A DNA stretch of 64,000 bases from Magnolia sinica (GCF_029962835.1 NC_080575.1:41888336-41952335), one strand, 5' to 3'; positions 12,473 through 23,923 are shown, numbered from the stretch's first letter. A program made the numbers and translations. The notes: generated from the letters alone by a model not told the origin.

Positions 12473-13165
12473 TTTGGGCCTATGAACGGTTCCCTCAACT
12501 CACTGGTGACCATAGGTGGGTCGTTAGAAGACTACCTACAAGGATTCCTCGAATCCTAAATTGGGTTCAAAAGAAAACATGTAGATATGAAACCATATCC
12601 GTCATATTCATAGCTATGCCTGTAAGATTTTTTCAATTGGTATTGTAATTTAAATCATGCAGTATGTTTATAATTAATAAATCAATTTTGCTCCTACAAG
12701 TGGTGCTAGCTCCAGAGCTTCTACCAACGGCCGAAGAAGCAGAGACCGAGGTTGCCAGGAGTATAACTGCCGATGTAATTCATACGATGGACAAGGCTCT
12801 GTGGTCAGCACCCATGATAGAGATAATGGAGGATGACAAAAGAAATAAAGCTGAGGCTGATCTTACAGCCTCCCTCTTGGAAATGAAAAAAACAACTGAG
12901 CTTGATGGGAAATCTGCCCATTTGCGGAATGTATTGATAGAAAATAAAAAAAAGATCTGCAATAACGAAATCTAATAAGTGTATTATTTCCTTGCCACTG
13001 AGGTGCAAGGAATAAAGGGTGAATTGAAGCAGATTAATGAGTTTGGAGTAGAAATAAAGCACCTCAAGGAGGATTATGCTTCTTTACGAGAAGTGACGTC
13101 AATAAGAGATGATATGAATACAAAACACGTACGTGAAATCTCCTTGCTTCATCCAACCTATTTGT
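12473..13165 (+). pseudogene. post-DUF1985 exons, copy 1
   Basis: The exon at 12473-12630 reads W-A-Y-E-R-F-P-Q-L-T-G and P-R-I-L-N-W, the usual continuation after DUF1985. The next exon (about 12703-12975) begins V-L-A-P-E-L-L-P-T-A-E-E-A-E and is rich in Glu and Lys. A third (13000-13165) is coiled-coil-like with E-L-K-Q-I-N-E and I-K-H-L-K-E-D. Introns are short and AT-rich. Copy 2 has equivalents at 53317-53469, 53549-53816 and 53850-53980. Confidence 0.6.
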
Positions 13166-13179
13166 TAATAGCTTAATGT

Positions 13180-13540
13180 AAAGGAAATTGAAAATGGAGC
13201 GTGGTTGTCATCCACACAGGATCGTTATTATCATATAGGAAGGGTCGTGGTTTTAATGTACTTAGGGTCCACGACCCAACATTGATGGCTTAGGGTCGCA
13301 GTTTTCGTATAACATGGTTAGTGGTTTAAATGAAATATGAATCACTCTTATCGCACATAGTGGATCATAGTTTTCATCCACGATGGATCGTGGGGTTGAA
13401 CTATGACCTAACATGGATGACAACCAGGACCCAATGGTTGTAATAACCACGACCCTATTCTTGATCGCAGCTGTCACCCACATATCTTTCAACCACGACC
13501 CAATACGGACATTGTCTCTTCGATCAGCCCTCTCAGTGCA
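13180..13540. repeat. intron made of 23-base repeat units
   Basis: Between coiled-coil exons the DNA consists of units such as GGTCGTGGTTTTAATG and AACCACGACCCTATTC in both orientations. The same arrangement recurs between the exons at 13850-14170 and 14290-14360, and in the second gene copy. Confidence 0.75.
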
Positions 13541-13543
13541 GAA

Positions 13544-13813
13544 AATGCTTCACTGCATGAGCAGGTGAAGCAACATAGAGAGGAGATCAATGCTTCACTG
13601 CAGGAGAAGGTGAAGCAGCATAGAGAGGAGATCAATACTTCATTGTATGATCAAGTTAAGCAACTCAGGCAGGAGATCAATGCTTCACTTCAGGAGTAGG
13701 TGAAGCAACTTAGGGACGAGATCAATGCTTCACTGTAGGAGCAGGTGAAGCAAATCAGAGAAGACATCAATTCTTCACTGCAGGAGTTGGTGAAGCAACT
13801 TAGAGAGGAGATC
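13544..13813 (+). repeat. six 45-base in-frame repeats coding a 15-residue coiled-coil unit
   Basis: Six contiguous units of exactly 45 bases start at 13544, 13589, 13634, 13679, 13724 and 13769. The encoded unit is N-A-S-L-Q-E-Q-V-K-Q-H-R-E-E-I, with a hydrophobic pattern suited to a coiled coil. Two units carry TAG stops. The second gene copy has only one such unit in the corresponding exon (about 54470-54520), so the expansion arose in this copy or was lost in the other. Confidence 0.9.
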
Positions 13814-14690
13814 CAGGCAATGAAGGTATATGAAATTGAATCTATCATGAATCATTGTTATCATCCACCAGGGGTCATGGTTGTCATGCACACTGAATAG
13901 TGGATGAGTCGCGATCGACATAACATGATAGTCTTCTATCTAGACAATGGACGTGGTTTCTACGAGATGTGGATCGTGATTATCGTTCAGTGTGGATTGC
14001 TATTATCATTCATCCTGATTGTTATTCCCATCCAATGTGAATTGTGATTATCATACATATTGGATCGTTCATGACATCCACGAACCTTCATGGATGTGAA
14101 CCACGACCTACTATGGATGATAATAAGGCTCCAGTGGCCGTAATAAGCATTTTTGATATACGATCTCATTACAGGACAATGTTCCTTCGACCAGCCCTCT
14201 GATCGTAGAGAATGCTTCACTACTGGAGCAGATGAGGCAGCATGGGGAGGAAATACAATGAATAAAGGTATATAAAATTGAAATTTCTCCTCATCATATT
14301 TTATCGTTGTTGTGATCCTTTTTAGGTAGTGGTCATGATCCAGTGAGGGTCGCTGTTACATGCCCTTGCCCATTCAACGAGTCTTCCCAGGCATGAGAAT
14401 GCTCTCTTAAATGAAGCTTAGAGAGGAGGTACAAGCAATAACTATATATGAAATGGAAAATTGGTCGTTGTTGTGTTGCACCTTGGATCGTGGTTAATGT
14501 CAACATCTCCAATTTCGAGGCTGGGATTAGCCAGGTCTCTAGTTTTGAAGCTGGGATGACCCTCTTAAAGATGAGAATGCTGCGCCATGGGCATAATTGT
14601 ATGTGGAATTACATTTGGATTGTGGTTTAAATCGGACATTATATTATGAACTCCATAGATAATATGTCATTTTATTACAGCTCAACATCG
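13814..14690 (+). pseudogene. further coiled-coil exons and repeat-filled introns, copy 1
   Basis: An exon at about 14175-14270 starts after a CATTACAG acceptor. It reads D-N-V-P-S-T-S-P-L-I-V-E-N-A-S-L-L-E-Q-M and ends before a GTATATAA donor-like site. A weaker relative lies at 14370-14440. Both resemble the tandem exon before them, so the exons look duplicated together with their flanking introns. Intervening DNA holds 23-base units. Confidence 0.6.
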
Positions 14691-15300
14691 TTATCCTGCA
14701 ACTGAGCAAGGAAGGGAGACCACATTGCATTACAACGGATCCAGACAGAGCTCTAACTAAAATAGAGCCTCGTTGAGGGCTCAGTGAACTCCACCGAGCT
14801 CCAACTAATGCCGAAGAGGATGAGTTGAGAGTTGTCAGAGAGTTAGGTTCACTTGTCTGGTTGAAAAGTGTCTATGACCCAAATTCATGGGTCGACTCTG
14901 AGGCAAGTTTATACCCTTTCTCCTTCATTTTTTCATATCAATGTATGAATATTATAGTTACATGAGACATTTTCCACGTTACGTAGGCCATAAACCTATA
15001 CCTAAGATACCTATCAGCGCGTCAGGATCATCAATCACGAGGTAGACAGGACTGCGCATTCGTCTCATCGCTATTCATGGTAATATGAATTTGAGGACCA
15101 TAGCTGTCTTTAAAAGATCATTAATCATTTCTGTTTATAACAATATTTAACATATCAATAGCAATACATGGAACAACAACTTGACATGCTACGAACTTAT
15201 GGCGCTGGGAACCATAAGGATCGTGGGACCATAAAGTCTGAAAGGTTGTGTGAAGTGCTTATAGAAATAGTCGACTGTAAATCAAAACCTCTATAGAAGT
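14680..15300 (+). pseudogene. linker exons before the protease, copy 1
   Basis: The frame at 14680-14915 contains L-N-I-V-I-L-Q-L and ends L-V-W-L-K-S-V-Y-D-P-N-S-W-V-D-S, with one TGA stop inside. The next exon (14985-15080) has L-R-Y-L-S-A-R-Q-D-H, and a third (15168-15297) has L-R-T-Y-G-A-G-N-H-K-D. Copy 2 has the same three exons at 55735-55970, 56048-56140 and 56227-56380. This is the usual stretch preceding the C48 protease core. Confidence 0.6.
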
Positions 15301-15393
15301 ATGATGTGGTAAGATCTTAGTTTCTTGCACATGGACTTAAATGATTAGATCCATATTTGGAAGGGCAATGCTTTCGTATTTCTGGTGCTTCAA

Positions 15394-15889
15394 AGGTGTA
15401 CATCCCTCTTAATGTGAGGGGGTAGCACTGGCTAATGGTTACTATTTATCCGAGGAAGAAAGAGGTCACTTTGTACGACAGCTTGAGTACCGAATTGCAA
15501 GAGAAAAATGAGCTGGTCGTCGCATAGGTAACGGACGGACTGACGTGGTTATTCCATGTTCTTGATGATGGATTAGTTAAGTGGGAGAAGCTGTGGAATG
15601 CGAAGCCATTTGCTGATAGGCCTACGCAACTGAACTCGGACGATTGTGGCGTATACATGCTGAAATATATAGACTTCTTGTGTAGTATGAGTGTAATTGA
15701 CTTTCGTATGTAAGTTTCTTTCTAGATTTTAATATGAGTCTACATTCAAGTTTGACTACTTTGTACTTTGTTTTAAGATTAGCTTGTTCTGATTCTGTAG
15801 GAGGAAATTCCAAAATTTAGAAAGACAATTGCATATGACTGTCTGCGGCAGACAAGAGCAGAAGGTGTTGAGTTCCTAAAAAAATAAGG
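15394..15889 (+). pseudogene. Ulp1 (C48) protease core, copy 1
   Basis: The Ulp1 catalytic triad is His, Asp, Cys. The frame reads V-Y-I-P-L-N-V-R-G, a TAG stop, then H-W-L-M-V (catalytic His), Y-D-S (catalytic Asp), and after about 60 residues L-N-S-D-D-C-G-V-Y-M-L-K-Y with the catalytic Cys present. A 5' splice site lies near 15712. The last exon (about 15800-15889) ends I-A-Y-D-C-L-R-Q-T-R and a TAA. Apart from the stop before His-Trp the core is surprisingly intact. Confidence 0.8.
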
Positions 15890-16739
15890 AGAAGAGGCGT
15901 CAGGTAGACCAGCGAAGAGAGCCAAACACTGATTTGATGTTGAATGATGAATGGATTGGTGTATTTGATGTTTGTTCTTCTTATTATGATCCATAATGGG
16001 TGGTGAATGAGATGGGCAGTAATTGTCTGTCAACAATTCGAAGTTGTATTGCACTTTGGCTGTCAGCCATGTTGGTTGGCATATACAATGGATCGTTGAT
16101 GTATATGTGTGGTTGAAGGTGCATGCCAAACACGATCCATATATGGCGACAACCATGACCCCCATAACACTAGAACCACAACACATAACATGTTACAAGC
16201 ACGATCCTTCTAGCATCATAACCATGACCAGTCTAAAACAATGACCATGGTCTATAAGAACAATGACACAGTCACTGCGACAACCATGAATCTGTCATGT
16301 GATCTGATCCTGTGGTCCACGTGCATGTTAGATCGTGATTACTGTCCATGGTGGATCATGGTTGTCATGCATGTTTGTTTGTGGTTCACATCCACAACTT
16401 TAATCTGGACCCCTGAAAAGCCTGCATGATATATCTATCTACATTATGGGAAGTAATGGAACTGAGTGCAGTACTACGACCCCTAAGCAGGAAACCCATG
16501 ACTCATATTACATGAGAACGACGATCCGTAATAGCCTTCAAGCCATCCATATACCGTCACAACAGCAGCCCATGTAACTGGACAACCATAGATTATGTAC
16601 ACGACATGGCTCGTGGATGACCTGGTGCTTATGTCTTTTGTCCATGGCGTACATAATCCCTTCCACACCGTACAACAATAATAGATCCAAGCAACATGAC
16701 AAACACGATTCGTATGACATGGCAGATACAGTGAGATAT
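15890..16739. repeat. 3' flank of Ulp1 copy 1 with 23-base units
   Basis: The first 450 bases parallel the 3' flank of the second copy (GGATTGGTGTATTTGATG, GTCAGCCATGTTGGTTG, GTATATGTGTGGTTGAA). From 16130 to 16720 units such as CACGATCCATATATGGCGAC and CATGACAAACACGATTC dominate. Confidence 0.75.
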
Positions 16740-17090
16740 AACACATCAATGGGCGGAGAGTTTTCTGTCTGCTGTCGTATTTATTTATAGAGAGGCGTGG
16801 TTGAGAGATAATCTTATGAGCTATAAGTGCATGAAAATCTGGCCATCCACATATATTATCTGTTCTTATTGAAGTGTATGGAAATCTGCCCATTAAAGTT
16901 AGGACATTGCATACGTAGATATCGAAAATCCCATGTATATATATGTGTCATGGTTATGAACATGTGGAGAACATATTCGTCGGTGAATTTATTGTTGCCA
17001 TGAGAGTAGTTTCTGAGATATTTGTAAACAGAACAACTGGATCATTGGTCGTGTTAATATTGGTCGTTGTTGTCGTGGACGAGAACCACG
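16740..17090 (+). repeat. terminal-like block ending GATATCGAAAATCCC
   Basis: About 350 bases shared with 41680-42110 and 44745-45080: GAGAGTTTTCT, a wobbly (T/A)-rich part, TGTATGGAAATCTGCCCAT, AAAGTTAGGACAT, then the TACGTAGATATC motif ending in CCC at 16932. Beyond it come ATGTATATATATGTG and TTCGTCGGTGAATTTATTG. The CCC boundary may be a transposon end, because 39868-40680 is a foldback bounded by the same motif. Confidence 0.7.
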
Positions 17091-18229
17091 ACCCATATCA
17101 AATACGAACCATTCGTCCCGTATATCACAACCCATATAACACGACAACAACGACACATATATCATACCATTCATGGTCCATGTATCATGATAACCACGAC
17201 CTATACATCCTTACAACCACAACCCATATACAATGATAGTCACTACCCATGTACCATGTTAATTGCGACCCACATATTGATGATAATCAAGAGCCTTTAT
17301 GCATATAAACCATGACCCAAGTATGGAAATAGTGTATGCAACAATATGTTGTAGTTTTCGGGATTCATGTGTCGTGATTGTCATATTAATGTTTCTTTCT
17401 TTCATTCAATGCCTTTGTTGAGCCAAGACCCAAACAATGACAACGACGATGCATTCTAAATATTGGAATACGACCCATGTAATATGGCAACCATGATCCG
17501 TATAACATGACAACCATGTCGAATGACAACTGCGATCAATGCTTCACCCCAACCACGAACCATATAACACGACAACCACGATTTTTATTACACAACAAGC
17601 ACGACCCAATATATAATTATATTTCGGATCTATATTTCAGGACAACCATGACCTATATAAAATTACAACCATGAACCATTATTAATGACAGTCACAACCC
17701 ATATATCATGTTTCTTGAGCGATCATAGGGCTTGTCTCTGTCTCACCACGACCTTATATTCTTGATTCCTTCCGTCTTAGCTCTGCTCAGTTCCAGGTTG
17801 ATGTAAGAGCCGTGTAAAAGAAATTGATATCTTGTGGATGAGCACCTACTAGGATTGGCGGACCTGGTGTGTAATGGCTTCTTTGGGATTCTAGCCTGAC
17901 AAATACGATCCGTATAATATGATGTAATGAGAAATTTTCACCCTATTAGCAAGCAAGATAAAGTGTATGGAAATAATCGATGTACTTTTAAGAGACAGAG
18001 TGAGAACCTTTTAAAAATCTCTAGCCAGGTCATGCAATGGTTCTGTTAGTATGAAGAAAGATACTAGATACTCCAACAATGGTGCGAAATAGTCCTAGTA
18101 ATACCTGCAAACACAAAACATGCAATAAGCTGAAAAACATTAATGTAATAGTGATTATTATAAAAGGATGTAGTGGACATGCAGAAAGTCCCTGAACACA
18201 TTCAGTTGTTCTTACGAAAGTAAAAGCCA
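17060..18229. repeat. 23-base repeat array, mainly ACGACCC orientation
   Basis: A very regular stretch at 17110-17300 gives seven consecutive units of 23-24 bases, the clearest view of the period. The array continues to about 17760, then comes a stretch beginning CTTGATTCCTTCCGTCTTAG that recurs at 18.38 and 48.8 kb. From 17940 to 18229 the DNA is non-coding without clear units. Confidence 0.85.
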
Positions 18230-19460
18230 GATGGTTACGCAGCATGATAACAACGATCCGCATAATACAACAACAATGATCCATAAAACATGAAAACCAC
18301 GACCCATAACAACCGACACCACCACCCATATAACTTTGACAACCAAGATCCATATATCATAACAACCACGGATAAATTTACATGAATCCTTCTGTCTTAG
18401 CTTTGCTGAGTTCCAGGCTACTATAAAAGCCCTTCAAAAGAAATTGATATTTTATTGATGAACAACTACTTGGAGTTGGTGGAGTTGGTGTGTAATGGCT
18501 TCTTCGTGATTCTAGGCTGATGTAACCTGGCTTCTCCAGGGTCCCAGGTTGACGTCAGAGCTCTACAAATGAAGTAGTTATTTTGTATCATGACAATGAC
18601 GATCCGTAAAATACGATAACAACGATCCATAAAATATGAAAAGCACGACCCGTAGCAACCGATACTAATGTAACTTTGACAACCATGATCCATATATCAT
18701 AACAACCACGGTTAAATTTACATGAAAAACACAATAAAGGAAAACTGTCAACAATTATCCTTTGTCTGGATCGTTTGTTAACAACGTGAAGGATCGTGGT
18801 TGTCATATACGAAGGGTCGTGTTTATTATTGTGGAAGGTTGAGATGATTTTGATCATGGTGTGCCCTACAGTAAGCTCCCTTCACTTGACCGCGAAAGCC
18901 CTCACCATACGATGTTTGATCTTCGCAATCTGTAAGCAAGTGTCTACAAGAAGGTCCGATAAATAGATACATCCCCGTATAGGGAAATGGTCCTTTTTCA
19001 CTGGTAAATCCAATACATTAATTCTCTGTATGGGGAACGGTAGTTTTCCTTTTTCATGAATTTTCCAGGTATGGGGAAATGGTCGTTGTATGATGGAGTT
19101 TGGGTCGTGGTTGTCATGTGAATGGGTTCGTGGTCGTAGTGTTAATGGATCGTGGTTGTGATGGAATATAGTTCGTGGTTGTCGTGATAATGGGTCGTGG
19201 TTGTCACTTAATGGGTTCTTGGTTGTTAAACGACCCATGTCATATTACAATAACGATCCTTCTAACATGCAAACCATGACTCATTATCATAACATGAACG
19301 AGCCATATCTACTAGAACCCACGAACCATGTTACGTCACAACCATGACCCATGTTCAATGGGCTGTGTTGAAGCTCAATTCTTCGACCCAGAAGTTTGTA
19401 TCGTGGTTATTACGATACATGGTCATGGTGTTAATGTTTGTTGTGTCATAGTTGCCATGA
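18230..19460. repeat. large shared block, copy 2 of 3
   Basis: Collinear with 48.64-49.92 kb over more than 1 kb and partly with 9.74-10.32 kb. Shared words include GTGTAATGGCTTCTT, CTTCACTTGACC followed by GCGAAAGCCCTCACCATA, GTCTACAAGAAGG and GGGGAACGGTAGTTTTCC. It contains embedded 23-base units in both orientations (18230-18380, 18590-18840, 19080-19370). In the other two places this block lies upstream of the Ulp1-type gene's 5' block. Confidence 0.75.
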
Positions 19461-19462
19461 CC

Positions 19463-19498
<36 letters not shown>

Positions 19499-20560
19499 TG
19501 GTCGCTTGAGAAATTTGTAAAAGGAACAAATGGAACACTGGTGGTGTTAATATTAGTTGTAGTTGTCGTGTTAATATTTTCATAGTTCATATATGTAATC
19601 ATTTGTGGTTGTCTTCAATGTTGGATCATCGTTGACAACCACGAAACCAAGAGAAACACGATCCATAAGTCATCAAAACCATGATCAATACGTCATGGCA
19701 GCTACGATCCCCATGTCATGGAAACCACGACCAGTTAAAGCGGTTATAAGGGCCGCGTATTCTTGTTATATTGTAAACTTAAGTGGAAGAAACTAGCACA
19801 GTCTTGCGCATCACTGAGTTTCACTTCTGGCAGTTACTATGTTATATAGGTCATGTTTGTAATGTGTAAGGGTCGATGTTTCCTTTTTATACTGTCGTGA
19901 TTGTAATGTTATATGGGCTATAGTTGCCATGTTATATGGATCGTGATTGTCATGCTGCCTTGATCGTTGTTGTGGAGCGCAATATTCTGCAACTTGAATG
20001 GTCGTGGTTCTCATGACAACTGGAGTGGTTTCCATGTTGTATGGGTTGTGTTCCTCATAAGGTCATGATTGTCGAATACGATCCAACACGGACGAGAATC
20101 ACGATCCACGACAACTGTGCGTCACGACCAACATAACAAGTATATTGTTATTCATGGTGTTATAACATGTATATGGATCGTGGTCCTGGTGTTATACGGG
20201 ACGTGGTGCGTATATTGCATTGGTCGTGGTTTTAGGGTTATATTCATCGTGGTTCTCATGTTTTTATTCACGATCCAACGTGGATAAAAATCACGATCCA
20301 CTGTGCATGTTTTTCATGATCGCATGAAAGGGTCGTGGTTGTCATACACATTGGGCATAGTTGTCATTTTATATGGAACGTTATTGTTACGTTATATGGT
20401 TGTGTTTGTCATGGGTCGGGGTTGTAATGGGTCGTTGTTGTCATGTAATATGTGTCGTTGCTGTAATTTAATATTGGTTGCAGTTGTTGCATGTTCACCA
20501 CGACCCATATTGTATTGTAATTATGGTCGTAGCTGACAACTTTGCAAACAGCGCCACATT
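19461..20560. repeat. (TA)n and mixed 23-base repeat array
   Basis: A TA run of about 14 repeats at 19467-19494 is followed by GGAACACTGGTGGTGTTAATA (part of the terminal-like block) and then by units in both orientations, mostly GGTCGTGG from 20040 to 20540. No gene. Confidence 0.8.
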
Positions 20561-20777
20561 CTTCTTCTTTATGCAATCACATTAAAGTCGGTACTTTCCT
20601 GTAAAATATTGGTCACCGAGTGTGACCCTTCATTTTCCATGCGACCGTACCAAATCAGCGCGACCCTTCGGAATCGATGCCTTGACCATTGAATGACCAT
20701 CCTATAAGAGTGGTACTTTGGCAAATGATACTTCCACAAGCCAATTCATGCATTTATTTGCCCTCTCGTTCAAAAAA
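20561..20777 (+). promoter_or_regulatory. putative promoter of small-ORF module (a)
   Basis: A GC-rich stretch with CGACCCTTCGGAATCGATGC and GAATCAGCGCGACC is followed by CCATTGAATGACCATC and a TATA-like CCTATAAGAG at about 20702, some 76 bases before the ATG. The same order precedes three other small-ORF copies, two of them on the opposite strand. Promoter activity is inferred only from this conservation. Confidence 0.5.
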
Positions 20778-20963
20778 ATGGAGTAGATATTCGAAGAAAG
20801 AATAGAGCCCCTATCACGTTCTTCCTTTATTCTTGATCCCTTCTCCTTCTTTAGGGACGTTCACGAACTTCCTGAAGCTCAACGGCCTCTACAGGAAGTA
20901 CTGAAGACAAATTCAAAACTCCCCTAACTCGACAATTTCAATGGGCACCTAGCCAGCGGAAAA
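20778..20963 (+). pseudogene. small-ORF module, copy (a)
   Basis: About 62 codons: M-E, stop, I-F-E-E-R-I-E-P-L-S-R-S-S-F, then D-P-F-S-F-F-R-D-V-H-E-L-P, then L-Q-E-V-L-K-T, a stop, and L-D-N-F-N-G-H-L-A-S-G-K. It is the same protein pattern as six other copies in this window. I do not recognise the family. Two in-frame stops break it. Twenty bases beyond it lies the GATATCGAATATCCC motif (CCC at 20998-21000). Confidence 0.65.
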
Positions 20964-21000
20964 AGGTTATAACATGGCATACGTGGATATCGAATATCCC

Positions 21001-21430
21001 TTTCCTTGCCTCGTGGGCTTTTGAAGAGATGTTCATTGGCCATGCATCAATTGGGATCAAAAGAATGGGGGGAACTTGAGATAAAACCATTCAAGGTGGC
21101 ATAAATCTCAGGTTGGCCACATAAAATGAATGAAATACTAGGAATAGAAACATCCACCGTTGAAAGCTTCTTGAAGCTGACAATGGTGTCTATAGGAAAT
21201 TTGAACCGTTCATAGGGTTATTTTCATATGAGCCAGCAGTTTCGGCCTAGGCCTTATTTATGTCCTTGTGCTCTGATCTTTTGGCATGTCAGCGTTGGAA
21301 TGACGAAGTAGAGAGATTAATTTTAGTTGAGAAGCACAAAAGGGGAGCAGCAGCAAGGCGAATCAAACTAATCAAGCAATATCTGCAAACATAGGTTCGG
21401 CGCAAGATTGATGGCTAAAGAGAGATCTTC
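21001..21430. other. unassigned non-coding DNA
   Basis: No repeat unit or gene motif recognised. Composition is ordinary. It lies between the terminal-like motif ending at 21000 and resumed 23-base repeats. Confidence 0.4.
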
Positions 21431-22111
21431 TTCCTACTGTAAATCTCATCATGGTTGTAGTTGTCATGTTAAATCGGTCGTGGCTTTTGTTCATGTAGCA
21501 GAAATTAGAACTATGGAGTTATGTTCCCTATTTTATGTAAAATGGCTTGTGGCTTGCAGGCTACATGTGGCGCTTATTCCGGAAGCTTGCTCTGAATCCG
21601 AAGGAAGTGTCGTCGTTTTGAACCACCGAAGATGAGAGTGATTTTCAGTTAAATCGGTTATGGCTGTTACAATGTTCGTAGTTGACAGGTTAAACAGGTC
21701 GTGGTTGTTACGTTATATGTTCTTGTTCGTCAGCAGCTGCCATGTCCCTCTTCTGGCAGTGACAGAAGTCAGATTGCAACTTCATGCTTATGGGTCGTGG
21801 TTGTCATGTAATTTGTGTCGTTGTTGTAATGTATTATGGGTCGCGGTTATTGCACGTTCACCACAACTCATAATATTGTAATTATTATCTTGGAGGACAA
21901 CTACATACTTCTTTTTGACGTACTTAATGAAATTTATGATACATGGTGAAAATATGATTCCTTGTCAGATGGATGCAATGGATCTTTTATAAACATGTTC
22001 CCTCATTACCATCCGTTTAATTCCATGTTTTCTTCTTACAATCACGATCCATTAAACAATTACGACCCAATGTACAAGAGAACCACGATCACACGTAACT
22101 ATCGTCGTTGC
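21431..22111. repeat. 23-base repeat array left of the Copia element
   Basis: Units such as GTTGTAGTTGTCATGTTAAA and GGTCGTGGTTGTCATGTAA dominate, switching to CACGATCCATTAAACAATTACG near 22040. The array is cut at 22116 by the Copia insertion. Confidence 0.8.
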
Positions 22112-22116
22112 CATAC

Positions 22117-23921
22117 TGTAAGTGCTATAGTTTATAGCCCCCTTTTGTTGTCAAATTTGTGATGCCAAAGACACTGTTATGAAGCTTGCATATGTGAAGA
22201 ACAAAATCAGCTTTGATTGACAAGCACTGTTCACAAGTTAAGACTCGAGAAAGTGAGATTGTTCGACTTAATTCAAGACAAGGATAATGCAAGATCTCAA
22301 GAAGCTTTCAAGTTCAACCTCAAGATCTCAAGAATCTTTCAAGTTTGAGCTACATCAAGACTTCAAGCTTCATTACTTTCAAAGGTTACTCGTCTCTAAG
22401 TTTCAATGTCCTTACTTCACTATTGAGGTATGACTGACCTTAGGTTGACCTTTAGAGTAGGTCATTTTAGATACATAATTCATATGTTTTATATAAGTGA
22501 GTTTAGTTTGTTCTAAGACTAGTCCTGGACTTTATTTGACTAGTCCTAACACTACTTTGACCTGTCTAAGAATTTTCTAGATCAGTCGTAAGATTGTTGC
22601 AAAATTCAGAAATTTTCTGTTAGGCTTCGACTAGTCTTAGGGACTATTCGACTAGTTGTATGAACAGTGTCGACTGTTTCTTCGACCAGTCGTAGACCTA
22701 CAACTCAAAGTACAGTGTTGAATTTCGGCTAGCTTTGACTAGTCGTGAGAAATCTACGACCAGTCGAAGGAGACCTACAACTAGTCGTGAAACCGCCAGA
22801 TCTTATCGCGCCTGAATTTTTAAATATCTGTTAGTTCTACGACCAGTCGTAAAGATCTTTAGACCAGTTGTAGATATGATTTGCTCACCTATAAATAGAG
22901 CATGAATCTCAGAATAAAATAAGAAATTCAAGCTAATTTAATTCGGCCTTCTGAGAGATAAGTCTGTACTCCATTTAAGCTAAGTTTGCTTGTTTAATAT
23001 TCTCTTTCTTTAGCTTTTCAAATTGATTTTATTTTTTGTATTCTAATCTGATCTGAAAAAGAGGAAGTTTCATTTTTCCTTTTTTTGGGATCAAAATCAA
23101 TTAGAGCTAGCCCTATTTGGTTTAATTTAAAATCTATTAGAACCTAGAACCATTTTAAAGTGAGTATTGGACATTGAACTTTGACATTCAAATCTCTACT
23201 TCGACTTGGTTCTCTGGGCTGCTACAACGAAGGAGAAATTCAAGTATTTTACATTTATGTAATTTACTTTCATTTGGTTTTCTTTTGGAATTTGCCAGAA
23301 AAATCTCATTGTATTGGTTATCTGAGGAGAGCCAGGAAAACTCAGAAGAGGAGTTTTTTAAATTGTGTAAGCCCACAGAGAAAGACACAACTGTGAAGGT
23401 TTTAGGTGAACCTGAAAAACCTATCTTTGATAGTGAACGTTGATATCCCCTGTGTGAGGATATGAGGAGTGGAGTAGCTGTGTGGCTGTTTATTAATAGT
23501 TGGTGTACACACAGGCGAACCACTATAATCCCTTGTGTTTTGTGGTTGTGTGATTTATATTTCATATCTTTAATTATTCATTTGTGGGATGTATATGTGG
23601 ATGTGAATGCTGTAATCATTTTATTTCAAGTTCAGTGGGGAATGTTGTAATAAGTTTAGATTTATATTTCTGCAATTTATTTCTTCTTATCTCTTTATCA
23701 GTTTGAGCTTCAGTTTCTCTATTTGTTCTAGTAAGGTTTCCCTGCCATTTTTATGGTGCATGGTTGTCCTTAGAAGAATCAATATTTTGAGATTACATTC
23801 CGCATTTGTGTATTGATTTATTTATTTGGCTATTTCTCTTTCTCTATTTCCGCTGTATTTATTTTAAATTTGGCACAGTCCTATTCACCCCCCCTCTAGG
23901 ACATATAGCTTGGCCATTTTA
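22117..23921 (+). repeat. Copia 5' LTR
   Basis: Begins TGTAAGTGCTATAG and ends GGCCATTTTA, where the 3' LTR ends GGCCGTTTCA (the terminal CA is mutated here). A TATA-like TATAAATAGAGC lies at about 22890. Between 22540 and 22870 the LTR holds many copies of a dyad word, CGACTAGTCG or ACGACCAGTCGT. Confidence 0.92.
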
Positions 23922-23923
23922 AG

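Larger units (their letters stand above)
11673..15889 (+). pseudogene. DUF1985/Ulp1-type transposon gene, copy 1
   Basis: This is a multi-exon gene of the kind carried by plant MULEs, with an N-terminal DUF1985 segment, coiled-coil exons and a C-terminal Ulp1 (C48) cysteine protease. Known Ulp1 enzymes remove SUMO; the role in transposons is not settled. The start at 11673 gives M-T-T-C-L-D-F-E. The pieces follow in the same order as in the copy at 52.5-57 kb. Introns contain 23-base repeat units. A frameshift near 12000, another near 12275, stops in the coiled-coil exons and a stop just before the catalytic His-Trp make it non-functional. It lies downstream of a transposase remnant on the same strand. 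The sub-parts are listed separately. Confidence 0.8.

Noticed and set aside
17110..17300. CRISPR-like array (regular 23-base units)
   Set aside because: Units abut with no unique spacers, are highly diverged, occur in both orientations, and the DNA is plant nuclear.
23041..23650. Protein-coding frames on both strands near 23.2-23.6 and 32.1-32.3 kb
   Set aside because: They lie within the two Copia LTRs and recur in both, so they are LTR sequence read as ORFs.
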